Shown: positions 11,727-23,997 of the stretch, in pieces
How the letters are laid out: the number at the start of each line of letters is the position of its first letter
Numbering within the stretch: the stretch's first letter is position 1
Notes under the pieces: generated by a model
What the model saw: only the letters and a program-made list of their open reading frames with translations
Databases searched by the model: none
What the model was told of the DNA's origin: nothing
Assembly (NCBI GenBank): GCA_950295325.1
Contig: OX485805.1
Location: 19,889,501-19,953,500, forward strand
From: Polytrichum commune
Lineage: Eukaryota > Streptophyta > Polytrichopsida > Polytrichales > Polytrichaceae
DNA length: 64,000 bases
Direction: 5' to 3'
Position numbers and translations under genes: made by a program

Positions 11727-12887
11727 TAAACCTCCCCCTATGAGCTTTCAGGGTGAGGTGGATAGGGGTAGGGCAGCCCCCAGAAAATTTTGAAATTTTC
11801 TGATCCCGACCGCAAATTGTTGCCCATCCCGTCCAACTTCACAAAAAAGTGTCCTTGCATTTTTGAAGGGTGTTTGCCAACATAATTCATATTGAGTGCA
11901 TTTCATCTTCAACATTCAAAATTTAACATATATGTGCATTTTTATTTATTAAATAAGAAGTTGACTGGGATTTCATTCCCGAAGTGAAACCATAAATGTA
12001 ACTCGTAATTAACTTGGAAGTCAAAAACATCACAAAGTCCTCATTAGCATTGAGGTTATTATTTTTGTGGCTTACCATTTGAAAGGATGTTTGTCATTCT
12101 AAAATGCCTTAAATTGGAATGTTCTTCGTAGCATGTGCATTTAATAATAAGTTTAGGTGATGCCTTCTAATTTCACAAGTATTCATATGCATTCAACCTA
12201 ATTAAGTGTGATTACATGTAACCAAGTGTGTAAAGCCTAATTAAGCCTAATTGAATCAGAAATCATGCCTTTCAAACTAATTAAGCTTAATTCATTATAA
12301 AATGTGCTTACTTGAATTAATTATGATTGAATTCAGAGATGAGAAGTGATGTGCCTAATTGCACTTGTTTAGGCTTCATTACGCTTAATTAGTTTTCATG
12401 TGCTTACTTGCACTTAATCAGGCTTAATTAGTTCGAATGTGTATGAATACTTGTAGAAACTTAGGCCTTGCACTCAATTACACTCATACAGTTGTTTTAC
12501 GTTTGATTACATTTAAAAGACCTTTTCAAATGGTAAGTCACAAAAATTATAACTTCAATGCGAATGAGGATTTTGTAATGTTTTTGACTTCCAAGTTAAT
12601 TATATGTTGTATTGAAAGGTTCACTTTGGGAATGAAATCCCAATTAATTGCTTATTTATTAAGTGGAAGTGCACATATATATATTGGATTTTGGACCTTG
12701 AAGGTGAAGTGCACTCAATATGGGGTTTTGTTGATAAATGTCTTCAAGAATGCAAGGGCAATGTTTCCTTTTGAAGTCGGGCGGGGCGGGCAACAATTTT
12801 AGTCGATATCATAAAATTTCAAATTGTTTGTGGGGATTGCCTTGGCCCCTATCCACCTTCCCCTGAAAGCTCATAGGGGGAGGTTTA
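11727..12887. mobile_element. Long foldback element of 1.16 kb
   Basis: The element begins taaacctccccctatgagct and ends with the exact inverse. The two arms, about 11727-12095 and 12515-12887, are inverted copies of each other over some 360 bp. Examples are gcatttcat / tgaagtgc, ttaacttggaagtcaaaaac / gtttttgacttccaagttaa, and gggatttcattccc / gggaatgaaatccc. The loop (about 12180-12480) is built of degenerate cttaatta words. The ORF at 12437-12802 is only an arm read through. A transcript of this locus would make a very long hairpin. Confidence 0.85.
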
Positions 12888-12893
12888 ATGTCT

Positions 12894-12916
12894 CTCCCCC
12901 CCCCCCCCCCCCCCCT
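12894..12916 (+). repeat. Poly-C tract
   Basis: An almost pure run of C immediately outside the right end of the long foldback element. Its length is likely to be variable or mis-assembled. Confidence 0.85.
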
Positions 12917-12939
12917 CACTTAACAAGTGGGTTTGGTTA

Positions 12940-13240
12940 AGGTAGATGGGTCTTAAGTGGCTTGTTTTCTTAATCGGACCTCTACAATTGAGTGGTATGT
13001 GGTTCGGTGAGGAGCAAAGACATCATAAAGACACATGTTCAAAAGAGGATTACATCTTCAAATATCAATAACTACTCTACACTCAATAGTGGACATAATT
13101 GGGAGGACCTATGTATCCAGTTAAGAAATGAACAAACATGCACTTCTAATAACCATAACCAAATTAACAGAGGTTTGATTTTCAATCTGGGTTTTGTAGA
13201 TGTTCCATTAGAGATTTGGTGATACAACACGAGTTTTATT
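12940..13240. repeat. Dispersed repeat family A, inverted copy 1
   Basis: The stretch gggtcttaagtggct...ttaatcggacctct...gagtggtatgtgg...aaagacacatgttc matches 62115-62440 closely. In part it matches 63440-63600 as well. Family A copies in the other orientation lie at 14340-14560, 30475-30660, 36535-36760 and 63185-63305. Confidence 0.65.
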
Positions 13241-15390
13241 GTGTAAGTCTAATTGATAGAAGTAGGAGAATGTGGAAATTGAACCAAATAACACCCACAA
13301 GCCTTAGGGAAGTTGGAAGTTAACCAATCCCATTGCTTGTACCATGCGTAGTAAAATAACTTCATTATCCTCCACCCAACCATTGATGACAATATATGAT
13401 ATAGGTAGCTGAAAAAAAAACCTAAATAATATTGGTATATTTATTTAAAAATCAATGATTTGTAATGTCAAATATGTATCAATTTATTGAGATTGTGTAT
13501 AAGTTGTTAATTGAATATTGACATGTACCATTTGGGGGGGGGTAGTGAAAATTGTCTCCTACATGCTCACTTTGAAGAATCAATTTCATAATAATGATAA
13601 AATGTCATGTTTCATGATATTACCATGTATGAACTTTAAAAAAAAGTAAAAGTAAAAAAGTTTAAGGGTAAAAAGACCATTGAAAAGTGTTGGAGTTCCA
13701 ATTCGAAACAAAGATGTATTATAAAATGTAATCGAATCATTTTAAGTCTTAAATGCCCAAAACTAGTGGTTGAAACTTTGATTGTTGAGCACTTTGGAGT
13801 TCATCACAAAGGGCATAAGGGTATGTGCATACCTGACGTTTGTCTCCTCCTCTTTCTATTCCTACACCTTCACCTATTATGCCACCTGTGAAGAACATGT
13901 TCAATTTAACCTTAGTGTCGAAATTTAAGAATTGAAATGTAACTGTATAAAACATGTGGTTGAAACTTTAATGGGCAAGTCACAAAAGCCAGAAGCGACC
14001 TTTGATTTTAGGTTGTCAGTGGAATTATAGCATTGCTAAGCTCCACGTGCCGCTTATCCTAGGTAGTAGAATAAGTCAGCCAAGGACTATGAATAAATAT
14101 ATAAAACAATGGCTTTAGTCTTAGTGCCGTGGCAAGGTCCCCTTACGACAACGCTTTTATTTAGGAAGGTGAGGGAGCATGTAACTGTAGTAATGTTGTG
14201 GTAAGCACTTGAAGAACACATCCAACACTTTAGGTAGATGAACCTCAAGTTGTTACTTTTTCCAATTGGCCCAATTAGTACGAGATGATCAACAATTCCA
14301 AATTGAGGCCATATAAGCTGCTTCCTTCATAATTTTTGGAGCTCATTTATCAACATGAAGATTCTTATGCTCATTAAATGATCATATAGGTGCCCCCAAG
14401 CATGTTGACTAATTGAACCTAAAATGGTTATCATGTCTCATAGATGCACTCTAATCTCTTTTAAACACACGACTTTTTGGTATCCGTTCTTGGAGCCACA
14501 CCAAACCACATACCACTTTCATGTGTCCTAATAAGAAAAATAACTGCATCAGGGTTTTCTACCTTCATCCAATTTTGGACACGTGTGCTAAATGCAAAGC
14601 ACACGTACACACTCTTTTTTGTTTCTTGCACATACTTCAAATTTCGCTTGAACTACTTTGTTGTGGATCACTTGATGAGTCAATCTTGAGTGGCACTTTA
14701 GCAAACTCAAATCACACAATGCGTAGTTCGAGGGAGTGACTCGACGGAGTAGATGGGAATTGTTGCATTTACTAAAGTGCCGGATTACCCAAATCCAGGT
14801 TTTGGCGAGTTGGGTTTGAGATTGCCAGAATCGACCTCACGGAAAATTCTTGTTGCGGGGACGACGGACGTCAGCATAATTCGATCTTTTGACGGGCTTG
14901 TTCCACTTCGAGACTTTCCAACGCGATCGAAGTGCAGGTAAACCAACCAAGAATCCACATCAGGGTTTTTGTTGCGGAGCTATGGCAGCGTCATGTAGGT
15001 ACCAATTGCGAGGGGGACAAGCTGAGGCTGCTTCAAGCTTGGCTCCAATTCAAGAGTCGTGAATCAACTTCTCATACCCAACTCAAGGTTCACATTTCGA
15101 CCCCTCCCTTCCCCTGGATGTTGTTTATTATCGTTTGGGTTGTGGTAGGTCTCTCATCTTTCAGGCAGTGACAGAGAGACTTGTCAATTTCAATCCGAAA
15201 AAGGTTCGAAGGAGTAAACTGCTCCCAGAAAGAAGTGAGAAATTGTTGTACTCGCATGTCTTAGTTCGGGTGCCTGTTTTGTGGATTTCATTAATTAATT
15301 AATTATTATTTTTGTTTCGTTTTGAATTTAGCCGCTGTGTCGCTATGAACCTTGTTTTCGTTTACGTGTCGGAATGATTTCAGGAGAACA
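13241..15390. other. Intergenic and RFT1 upstream region
   Basis: Mostly AT-rich repeats, with family A copy at 14340-14560. From about 14740 the composition becomes less AT-rich up to the RFT1 start, so 5' UTR and promoter probably lie at about 14750-15390. The acceptor-like ttcag at 15379-15383, just before the ATG, may mark the end of a leader intron. No TATA element was identified with confidence. Confidence 0.4.
14340..14560 (+). repeat. Dispersed repeat family A, copy
   Basis: Diagnostic blocks are gaagattcttatgctcattaa, tgaacctaaaatggtta, ctaatctcttttaaacacac, tttttggtatccgttctt and aaccacataccact. The same blocks recur at 30475-30660 and 36535-36760. Confidence 0.65.
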
Positions 15391-18300
15391 ATGGCAGTCG
15401 GCAAGATGGGAGACTTAGCGGAGGAGAGGAAACCTGGTGCCAAGGAGGGGTCGCTTCTTTTTCATACTTTCATGCATCTTATGGGTCAGCATATTCATAG
15501 CCTACTTGAAAAGCTTGGGGAACTGAATACATTACGGGATTCATATATTGTGGGAAGAGTGTAAGGAGTGTTGATTTCATCGGTTCTGTTCTGAAGGCTG
15601 ATTTCAGATGATGCCGATTTCATCGAGGTTTAGGGTTTACTTCTGCATTCAAGGCAATGTTTTCATCGTATCGACGAGTCGGCTTCTTCGCATGCAGTTT
15701 TTGTTATTTTAAATGCTAGTACATTCTGAAACCTGGGTTGCAATGTCAGTGTCGCAGGTTGCATCACGGTTTTTGTCGTTCATCCTCAATATGCTGGTGG
15801 CTCGTCGGCTGACTCACGAACAATTCGGCGTAATTGAATTCCTCCTTGTTTCTTTTTGCTTAGACCCGAAATTGATCAGAATGTGTATGTGCAAAGTTTT
15901 CAATATAAACACCCTTTTATACTCATTGTGGGGGTTTAACTGTCTGGTGATTCCAGCTACAAGCTGTGCAATTCCACCTCTTCACAACAACAATCCTCTT
16001 CATCAGTCGGGAAGGGTTTCGAAGGGGTTGCATACGAAGAGACCTAAGGTTAGTTTCTCTCATATGAGGCCTCCTTTCTCTTCTGTAGAATGTCTATCCG
16101 TAGTAAATGAATCTTCGAGATACTACAAGAAGCATGATATGCGTCATTTTGTCATCCATTTTTTAACCTCCCCTGCTTCCGACACTGCTTCAATGACGCC
16201 ATTTCTGTTTGAGTCTTCCGTTATTTCTGGAGATTTTGTGACCTATTTACAGAGTGAATTCGTCTGGAAGAATTGATACTAAACCTTAGTTGGATAAAAA
16301 GTTGTTGTCACTGTGTATATCTCGGTTTTGGGGTAAAAGAGGTTGTTGATTGACGATACTAGTGTGGCGTAGATCACCGTAAGTTGCTTCCTGATTCATC
16401 CTTTTTGATCCCAAAATACTATCTCCCCGCGGGATTTGCATGGTCTCAATCAATGTAAGAATGCCATGTGGGAAGAGATGGAGGAATAATCATTAATCAA
16501 CAATTTCTTCATTGTGCAGACAGGGCGACGTGGAGTCCGACAGCAACTCTAGGGTTTTGGCAGTTGCATGGCTCACTTTGCCATGGGGAGCGATTGCATC
16601 AATCGTTGTATATAAAGTTGTGATCTGGTGGCAGGGACTGGACATTCCTCAAGATTATGCCCGCTCCATTGTTGTGCTGGGTAAAGCTTAGACATGGACT
16701 TCTCTTTGCAGGATTAGTCATTTGAGTGCACATTTTTGGGTGACATATAGCTTCTCTGCTTGCAGCATTTTGTAGCTTTCTTTCATGAAGGGCATCATGG
16801 CTTGTCAAGTTCTTTGTGTGTGCATGGTGACCCAGTGCTCACTTCATCGTTTGTTTTGGAGGGTAGAGCAGGAGCCGCAGCAGTGCTTGAGCTAGGAAGC
16901 GAACCACTCTATATTTTGGCTCAGCATTTGTTGCTACTGCGCTTGCGAGTAGTTGTTGAGGGTTTGGCGACCCTTGCCCGTTGTGTGCTCACATATGTGC
17001 TTCTTGTTCAAGGCATAGGGCTGGTTGGTATTTGATCTTTTTCTCTGTCCTTCATTTGTGATTAGTGATCAGTGGGTATTTGTGATGAGAATCAGAATAA
17101 TGTATGATGAAAAATGTCTTGTATTCCTTTCTTCTTCCACACGCCTGTTTCAGAATCTCAGCTGTAAGCACTGATGGTTTTTTTCCCTCTTGCTGTGAGG
17201 TGGCAGGGTGGTGGACTAGTCTTTGCATATGCACAACTAGCATACGGCGGATGCTTGCTACTGAGTTACTGGGTCTACTTTCTCTTTTTTCATAAAGGTC
17301 AAGTGGTTACATTATTTCCTTTCAGGTACGGACTTGCTGGAATTCTTGCTGGCGTCTCCTTACTTTGATGCAGTCTCAGTCTAGAATTTTTGATTTATGT
17401 CCAAACCTTTTCAGAACAAATAGCACAAATACTTGTTATGGAATAGTCACATAGTGCTTGCGTTTCTACAAGTTAAGGACAGGTATTGCCAGGTCATAAG
17501 CACTGTCTCGAGTTCAGTATGCTGCAAGTAATCTATACTAATTCACCTATGAAATGCACCTTAGAAAATGGATTTGTGGAGCTCAGTGTTGAGCAACATG
17601 TATGGATTGCTATTTCCTTGCCCAAATTTAAAAAATTGTCATCTGCAATCTGAATGGGATCTTATTTGATTGTAAGGAGCAGGAAAAGCGAGAGACATGT
17701 ACTTGATGTTGGCCTTATCCACTTGTGTGCCACATTTACATTTCAATCTGTGCAAAAGTTGGTGTTACAAGAGGGGGAAAAGTTGGTGCTTGTTGTTTTC
17801 GATACAGCTTACAATCAGGGCATATACGGCCTGGTTGAGAAGCTTGGTACTGTATCTCTCTTGCTCTATACCTTTGATTTCATGTTTCGCAACCAGTAAC
17901 ATGGTGCCAAAGTTTAGTGCTAGATCTTTCTTATCAGTATGAATATTAACACACTTTCAGAAGCAGACGTATGTTCTCTTTCTTGGTATCAAGTTTAACT
18001 CAGAAATCCATTGATGAGGAAGGATTTAGAATGTTTTCAGTTGTTCCAAGTTCATACTCTGTGCCACCACAACTGCAAATCACCTATTTTGTGCTCTACA
18101 ATAAAGATGAAACACTTGAAAGTGCAGGAAGCCTGGTTGTGCGGTCTGTTTTACAACCGTTTGAAGAAAGTGCATTCACAATGTTCTCAAAGGCAGCACC
18201 TGTGACTGCAGATGAAGGTTTGTACTTCCAAGCAAACTTCAATGAAGGATCATATATTTGCTGAGGTCATTATTCTTGACCATTATTATCTGATTTTCGG

Positions 18301-19919
18301 GACGGCTGCCAGACAGGATGGTGAGCCAGAAGCGAGGTGTTGAGCGTATTCTTTTACTAGCAATGAAACTCGTCATTCTGGTTGGTAAGTTTTTGACATT
18401 TTGGTACCATCCTGATATCTGGCTTAGATGCTGGTGGAAGTAATTTCTTTGCTCGTTGGTCTGTATCAATATCAATAAAGATCATCCTGGACTAAAAGAA
18501 CCTAGTATTGCTAGTGTACCTGCAAATTACTTATGCTGACTTGTTGCTGTTGATATTGTGCCTGTGTTTATGTATCTTGAATCAATACTGGTATTAATAT
18601 TCTCCCATGTTCAATGGGAGGGAGGTGTTCTCTTAAGTACACTTGCAGTGCATTGCTTTATCTTGCGTTGGCAAATCCAGTTATTAATTTATACAATCAC
18701 TTCGCAAGCTCATATTCAGAGGGATAATCTTTTGTCCAATTCCTAAGTTTGCACCCTTGTCATATCTCAATGCTAAGTCACCTTATGTCATCTTTTGCTT
18801 GTGATTGTCTGGGCTGACTGTGGTGACCTTGTCTCTTATCAGGGTTAGTATTTGTTGTATTTGGTCCAAACTATGCATATGTGCTGCTCCGTCTGCTCTA
18901 TACAAGAGAGTGGAGTGATGGTGATGCTACTGTTGCATTAGGATGTTACTGTGTGTACATCCTTGCCCTTGCAGTGAATGGTAAGTGAAATGTGTTATCC
19001 TGTGGTTTCACAAGGAAAATTCAGAGAACAAAATATAGGTACCTTAAGTATGTGTTTACTTTTCGAGGAGATTTTAAGTCTAATCTACTGACAGTGGAAT
19101 GTGGGATAAATTCCAGGGACAAGTGAAGCATTTTTACATGCAGTGGTGACAAAAGGAGAGCTTTTACGGTCCAACTTATGGCTCTTCATATTCTCCGTGG
19201 TCTACATGTGCCTCAGTGTTGCGTTCATAAGGGCTGCTCCTTCGATTGGTCTTATCCTTGCAAACTCCATAAGTATCCTTTAGACATAAATCTTGTGTCT
19301 AAGTTGCTACCGCTATTTGCAAGTATTGGAAATTGCTGTGATAAAAATGGTCCAGAACAAAATCCAGTCATTTGATATTTTTAATCGTGCAATACAGCTG
19401 ATAAGGTCTTTCTCACAATCTGGTCCAATTTTCCTTAACACAAGCAGATATGGGGATGCGTATCATCTATTCACTTACATTCATCCAGAAATTCTTTAAG
19501 GTGAGCCTAAATTTTGCAAGTGCATGGTGTTCGTTTTGAACTTTGTTACAGTGGTACTCTTAACAACTGTATGCTGCTGTGTTGAGATGCTGCAAAACAG
19601 AACCAAATTTTCCATCACCAATTCTTGGCTCATGCCTGTTTTGCATTGACAGGATTCAAAGACATTTTCGCTGAGAGAGGTGATTCCAGACTGGAGAGTG
19701 CTGGGGGTATTGGTGAGCTCTGCAGTGATTACCCACTTTTCTGAAGTATGGGTAATGGACGCCGAGAATTTTATCTCCACTGCAGTGCAACACGTGGCAG
19801 TTGGTGTTGCTTGTCTAGGTATCTTTATTGTCACAGTGTACAAGTATGAAAAGCCCTTTCTACAGGAGCTTGCAAACTTTCGCAACACCCAAACTTATGT
19901 TGATAAAAAAGTTGATTGA
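15391..19919 (+). CDS. RFT1: RFT1, ER lipid-linked oligosaccharide protein
   Basis: Complete 13-exon gene, predicted 545 aa; human RFT1 is about 541. Exons: 15391-15484, 15750-15829, 15957-16048, 16520-16680, 16872-17023, 17207-17325, 17683-17846, 18128-18217, 18313-18384, 18843-18980, 19117-19272, 19448-19500, 19653-19919. All phases agree at GT-AG sites. Family blocks: LQAVQFHLF...FISREGFRR (about 59-81), [26 protein letters not shown] (about 251-267), [23 protein letters not shown]. The product is a polytopic ER membrane protein of the MOP/MATE-like fold, needed for dolichol-linked Man5GlcNAc2 use in N-glycosylation; whether it is itself the flippase is debated. I chose ATG 15391 because exon 1 then joins FMHLM to VSQVASRF in the conserved TM1. 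The least certain borders are those at 17023 and 18313. Confidence 0.93.
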
Positions 19920-20247
19920 TTTGTATGTGAACATTATCACTGCAAGACTTGACTTGGGTCCAATCTTACAGGTCTGTTAACTGCTTCCTACTTTATTTAT
20001 TCACTGGTGAGTTTTATTGAGTAGGAATGGGTTGGTTATAGACATGGATATCATGAGACGATTTCTTGCTCCAAAACACATGACTCCCATGAGAGCTGGG
20101 ACTTGTAAACAGCTAGTGACAATAATTAATTTGTGCACTATTGCAAACTGGCATCAAATCTTCTCTATCCTCTAATACAAAGATCACAAATAACAAAGAG
20201 GAAACTTGTAAAAAAGAAATCACAATAAGAAATAAATGCACACTTGG
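19920..20247. other. 3' flanks between convergent RFT1 and FLA genes
   Basis: This stretch separates the RFT1 stop (TGA 19917-19919) from the FLA stop on the other strand (20248). It holds the two 3' UTRs; I see no other feature. Confidence 0.6.
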
Positions 20248-22009
20248 CTAGGCTCCCGCCCTTGCAGTGATCTGGAGGTGGATCATGTAGACAAGAATGG
20301 CCATAATACCAAGGGTTAGCTTCGACCACCTCATCCTTTCCCCTGTCGCACAACATAATTTATCAGCAAGTTGTCTATCATAAGATCTAAAAGTTGACAA
20401 GGTTGTAACAAAATACAAGCTCATTACAAAGGTTTGATAAAAAGATTAATGCACCTGCACTAGGTGACAGAGCTGGAGATACATCTGCACACAACATACA
20501 AATAAGGTTGTTAGTAACAAATAGCAGATACCTATATTTTCAATGATTTAAAATCTCTCTCTCTCTCTCTCATTTTATATATATATATATAGGTTGTTCA
20601 AACCAGAACATCAAATGGTTTTCACAATTCTAAATTTAGCTGTGGGATTATCGAGTTGTATCCAAAAAGACCAGAATACAAAAAGTAATCAGAGAAGTGC
20701 ACAAACCAATACTTCGTATCTAACCTAATTATTATGGTGCTCGCAAATGTGTGTGTACTACCATTGCATGTTGATCTATCAAGCTACATGAATTTACAGC
20801 CAATTTAGTTTTTGAACATTTTACCAGTTTTGCCGATGTTGTAAAGCGGGCCTTGATGCTTTCCCTTGAGTGAGTTACATGTTTCCGGCACCTGCAAGTT
20901 CTCAACATTGCATCCTCTTGATCTTCAATATTTGAGATGGTGACTTATAAGGGAAAAAACTTGGCATCGCTATATGGAGACAAATAATGCAAGCTTACTT
21001 CTACACCGTTAGGCATGAGAAGAGCATTGATCCCTTGCACGATAACTTTGTCTGTGGCAAAGACATCAACACCTACAATTCTTGCAACTCCATTGAGCAT
21101 AATCTCGTTGGTTTCACCCACCCTGGTGACATTAATGAGCTGAAGTTGGTAGAGGGTATATGGTGACCATGCTGTACCATCTGCTGAATAAAAAATACAT
21201 GCCCCATCATTTTACTAATACATTTTGTAGTCACAAGTTCCAACATAGATCTCATACGTACGAGATGAGCAGATTATGGCTTCTACAACAAGTTAAAATT
21301 AAGGAAATGTTGACATATAGTTGCATCTATGGTGGTTGATTTATTAAATATCATCAGACTTTAAATGTATGCATGATAATTAATAACCTTTGTGTATTTT
21401 TGCACATATTTTAATCCCCTGGTTACAATTATGCATGGGCAACACTTCCAACACTTAGTGCATACTGACTATTATATCACTTCACAAAAATTCTTTGTGC
21501 CACCATGAAACAATGACATACCAGATAGTCGGAAGTCAATGTAGTCATAAGTGTAGGAACCAACAATAAAGTGGTAACGGAGAATGGCTTGCGTTGTCAC
21601 CAAGTTATCAATTGATGTCAAGCAACCATAATCCTGAGAACCAATTTACATTGTCAAATGAGCATTACAATGACATCATCAGGATCCAAAATTTGAATTA
21701 TAGGTTTCTTGGTTTGTAGAGCCAAGACACTCTATCCCTTTATAAACAAATATGTGAAAATATCAGAAACTAAACTGAAGGTGTGCGGAGATGCCTTGAG
21801 AGCGTCATTGTTGGCTGCAAAGATAGTGAAGCTGGACGGAAAATCTTTATGAGTAAAATTGACAGTCTTCACAAGAGATAAAAATGTGGAGTAATTTGGA
21901 AGGACCAGAAGCATATTCACATCGAATCCTTGGCCCTCTCCTTTTCTGGCTACCATCACTATCACCATCAACCCTAGGAAAGTAGACAACCTTGTCACCC
22001 CTGGGAGGC
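20248..22009 (-). CDS. Fasciclin-like arabinogalactan protein, single FAS1 domain
   Basis: Minus-strand gene in at least six exons: 22009-21771, 21633-21522, 21180-20999, 20891-20825, 20484-20455, 20342-20248. Frames join as NYSTFLSLVKTVN...SFTIFAANNDAL (FAS1 H1 region), then DYGCLTSIDNLVTTQAILRYHFIVG with the conserved YH, then NEIMLNGVARIVGVDVFATDKVIVQGINALLMP (H2 region). The tail has a short DVSPALSPSA linker of arabinogalactan type, then a hydrophobic stretch LTLGIMAILVYMIHLQITA at the C-terminus, compatible with a GPI signal or TM anchor. FLAs are cell-surface/wall glycoproteins. A signal-peptide-like LSTFLGLMVIVMVA opens exon 1, but that exon is preceded by an acceptor (tttgcag). The true ATG may therefore lie in an exon further up, or be the internal ATG near 21968. 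The 21771 donor (GTTTCT) is inferred from phase. Confidence 0.85.
20561..20592 (+). repeat. CT/TA microsatellites in an FLA intron
   Basis: A (ct)n run followed by a (ta)n run inside the intron between the 20825 and 20484 exon borders. Confidence 0.85.
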
Positions 22010-23591
22010 CTGCAAAAGCATGCTAATTTGTGCAGTGGACATAAACAAATGCACAAGCTCTTCAAACACCACATCCGTCTTCTGATGGTGACCATGTTGT
22101 GTGTCCATATCTAGGAATTGCAACAAAATAATTGACATCATAATTTACTATTTAACACCTATGCTGAACGTGATATTTAAATTTCAGTATAAGTGAATGG
22201 GGAATTGTCCATCCATAAACAACGTTGTGCATGGTCAGACATTGATGGAATTGAAAACTCATTTTGCAGTGTAACTAGGAGAACGTTAGCAGCAGTTGTG
22301 TAGCCTACTGCTGAGAGCCTTCATAGTTCTCCTTCAAATCAGATTGCAAATAGTTAGGAGATAGAACCTCCCTAAGAACAAAACTCTCTATAGAACTTAA
22401 GAGGAAAGGGCAACAGGGAGGGAAAAAACAACAAAAATCAATGAAAACCTTTCTTATTTCCAACAGTAGCTTGGACACAATCCATTGCTTGGTTGATACT
22501 ATGAGGAGCATACGATGATTAGGATTGGAAGAAAGAGATGTTAGGGTGGAATGAGAGAGTGGCAAGTTGAAAGAGTTAACTGCTTTGGCGGTCACTTAGG
22601 CACCCAAGAACCACATGTAAAAGGCCAAATGGTGACAAGTTCCCACTTGCAAGTTGATATTGCGATGATTAGTAATTTACCTACCACAAGGATAAACTAC
22701 CATAGAGCACATTGTTGCAGAGTGATGATCATTGTGATGAGGCAAAGCCGCAATTAGAGGATAATGTTTAGGAATTTAGGGCTTGAGAATAAACAATGAC
22801 TAAGAAGACCACTAAAATTTTCAAAACATTGGGTGTGCTGTGGTAGTTTTAGTAGAGACAGACTACCTACAATCCATTCCTTCAGATGTGCACAAAGTAT
22901 GTCCTGTTCTCACCCATTCTCGAGATTTTGAGGAGGCAGACCGACTTATCACAAGCTACGAGCACTAACTTGATCATTGCCAACACACAATACCATGTTG
23001 TGCAAACAGTGGTTTTGTTTCAAAATAAGTATCATTGTGTAGACAGTTGCACTACGCTTGCCAGTTGCAGATGATTTCTCAGCAAACTTTTCAGCAGAAA
23101 TGTTGCGTTATGCATTAGAAGCTGTGAGGAGTTCACAATCGATGGGTTACTGCCAACTGCAGTGTCTACGAATTTGCAGACACAGGGAAGTCCAGGTGAC
23201 TGGCCAGCTGGTTTCAAAAAGCATCCCCCCAAACCCAGAAAACACATCACATGCATATAAGAAAAGGCAAGGCAATTTACTTTATTTGCTACTTCAAGGA
23301 CTTGCCTGCGTCTGTTGACAGCCTCTAATTCTAGGAAACCTAACATGAGGGTATTGTCCTACGTTTTGGTACTAAAAATATGGCAGCAAGGGTAGAACTT
23401 CGCACATATCTTGTTCAGTCTGCAACAACTAAAGGAGGGCCCAGTTACCATTATGTCAGCCATGAGAAAGTGAGAGATTAAGGTAAGTTGCCTAAAGATG
23501 AAGCACAAAGCTGATGGGCTGTGTCAACCATGACTACTACTGCATTCTGCACGGATCTCATTTCCTTGCAGGGATCTGGTATCAGTTTGTA
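22010..23591. other. Region between FLA 5' end and ARPC1 3' end
   Basis: Expected to hold the FLA promoter/leader (about 22010-22600) and the ARPC1 3' UTR (up to about 23590). The ORF at 22305-22595 on the minus strand and the ORFs at 23032-23346 show no recognisable motif. I do not call a gene. Confidence 0.45.
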
Positions 23592-23825
23592 TCATGATTC
23601 TCCGGATTTCTCTGGCACTTGCTCAACATACTCAATCACACTTGACTTCAATCTCTCGAATGCTCTCTTTGCTTCCTCTGCCTGTGGCAGCAGATTTGAC
23701 TTGAGTCTCTCAACAGCTCTTTGGGCTCCCTCTGCTTGTGGAATGACACTTGACTTCAGTCTCTCAACAACGGACTTTGCTTCCTCTGGAGGTGGAAGCC
23801 AGTGCTTGCTCCATCCCTTGCTTGC
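23592..23825 (-). CDS. Possible alternative ARPC1 terminal exon with ERLKS repeats
   Basis: On the minus strand, 23825-23592 reads for 77 residues to a TGA. It contains three copies of a helical unit: EEAKSVVERLKSSVIPQAE, GAQRAVERLKSNLLPQAE and EAKRAFERLKSSVIEYVE. The frame has a stop directly upstream (the TAG of the acceptor TTGTAG) and no Met, so it can only be translated if spliced to an upstream exon. A GTGGGT donor after codons AAC AAT in the last ARPC1 exon (exon then 24068-24031) is in the matching phase 0. The result would be IWDLNN followed by ASKGWSKHWLPPPEEAK, giving a protein of about 448 aa. Seen: the frame, repeat and phase. Inferred: that the splice is used. No family is recognised for the tail. 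Confidence 0.55.
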   Translation of the reverse strand, partial: ASKGWSKHWLPPPEEAKSVVERLKSSVIPQAEGAQRAVERLKSNLLPQAEEAKRAFERLKSSVIEYVEQVPEKSGES

Positions 23826-23997
23826 CTACAAGTCTCATAAAACAAGATTTATATGCACCATGTTTGGCCCTTCCCCAAAAACCTGTTGTATTGCATGCAT
23901 CAGACCCAAAAAATAAATCCAATGTAAATAGAAAGTACTATTGTCTTGACAAAATAGAAAAGGTACAGTATCAGAAAAGAGACAAACACACCTCATA

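Noticed and set aside
12437-12802. 121-aa ORF
   Set aside because: It lies in the right arm and loop of the long foldback element and is explained by the inverted repeat.
23521-23916. 131-aa plus-strand ORF with repeated SLSTA wording
   Set aside because: It is the antisense of the ERLKS-repeat exon on the minus strand. The minus frame shows helical repeats, an acceptor and a stop in sensible places, while the plus frame does not resemble any family.
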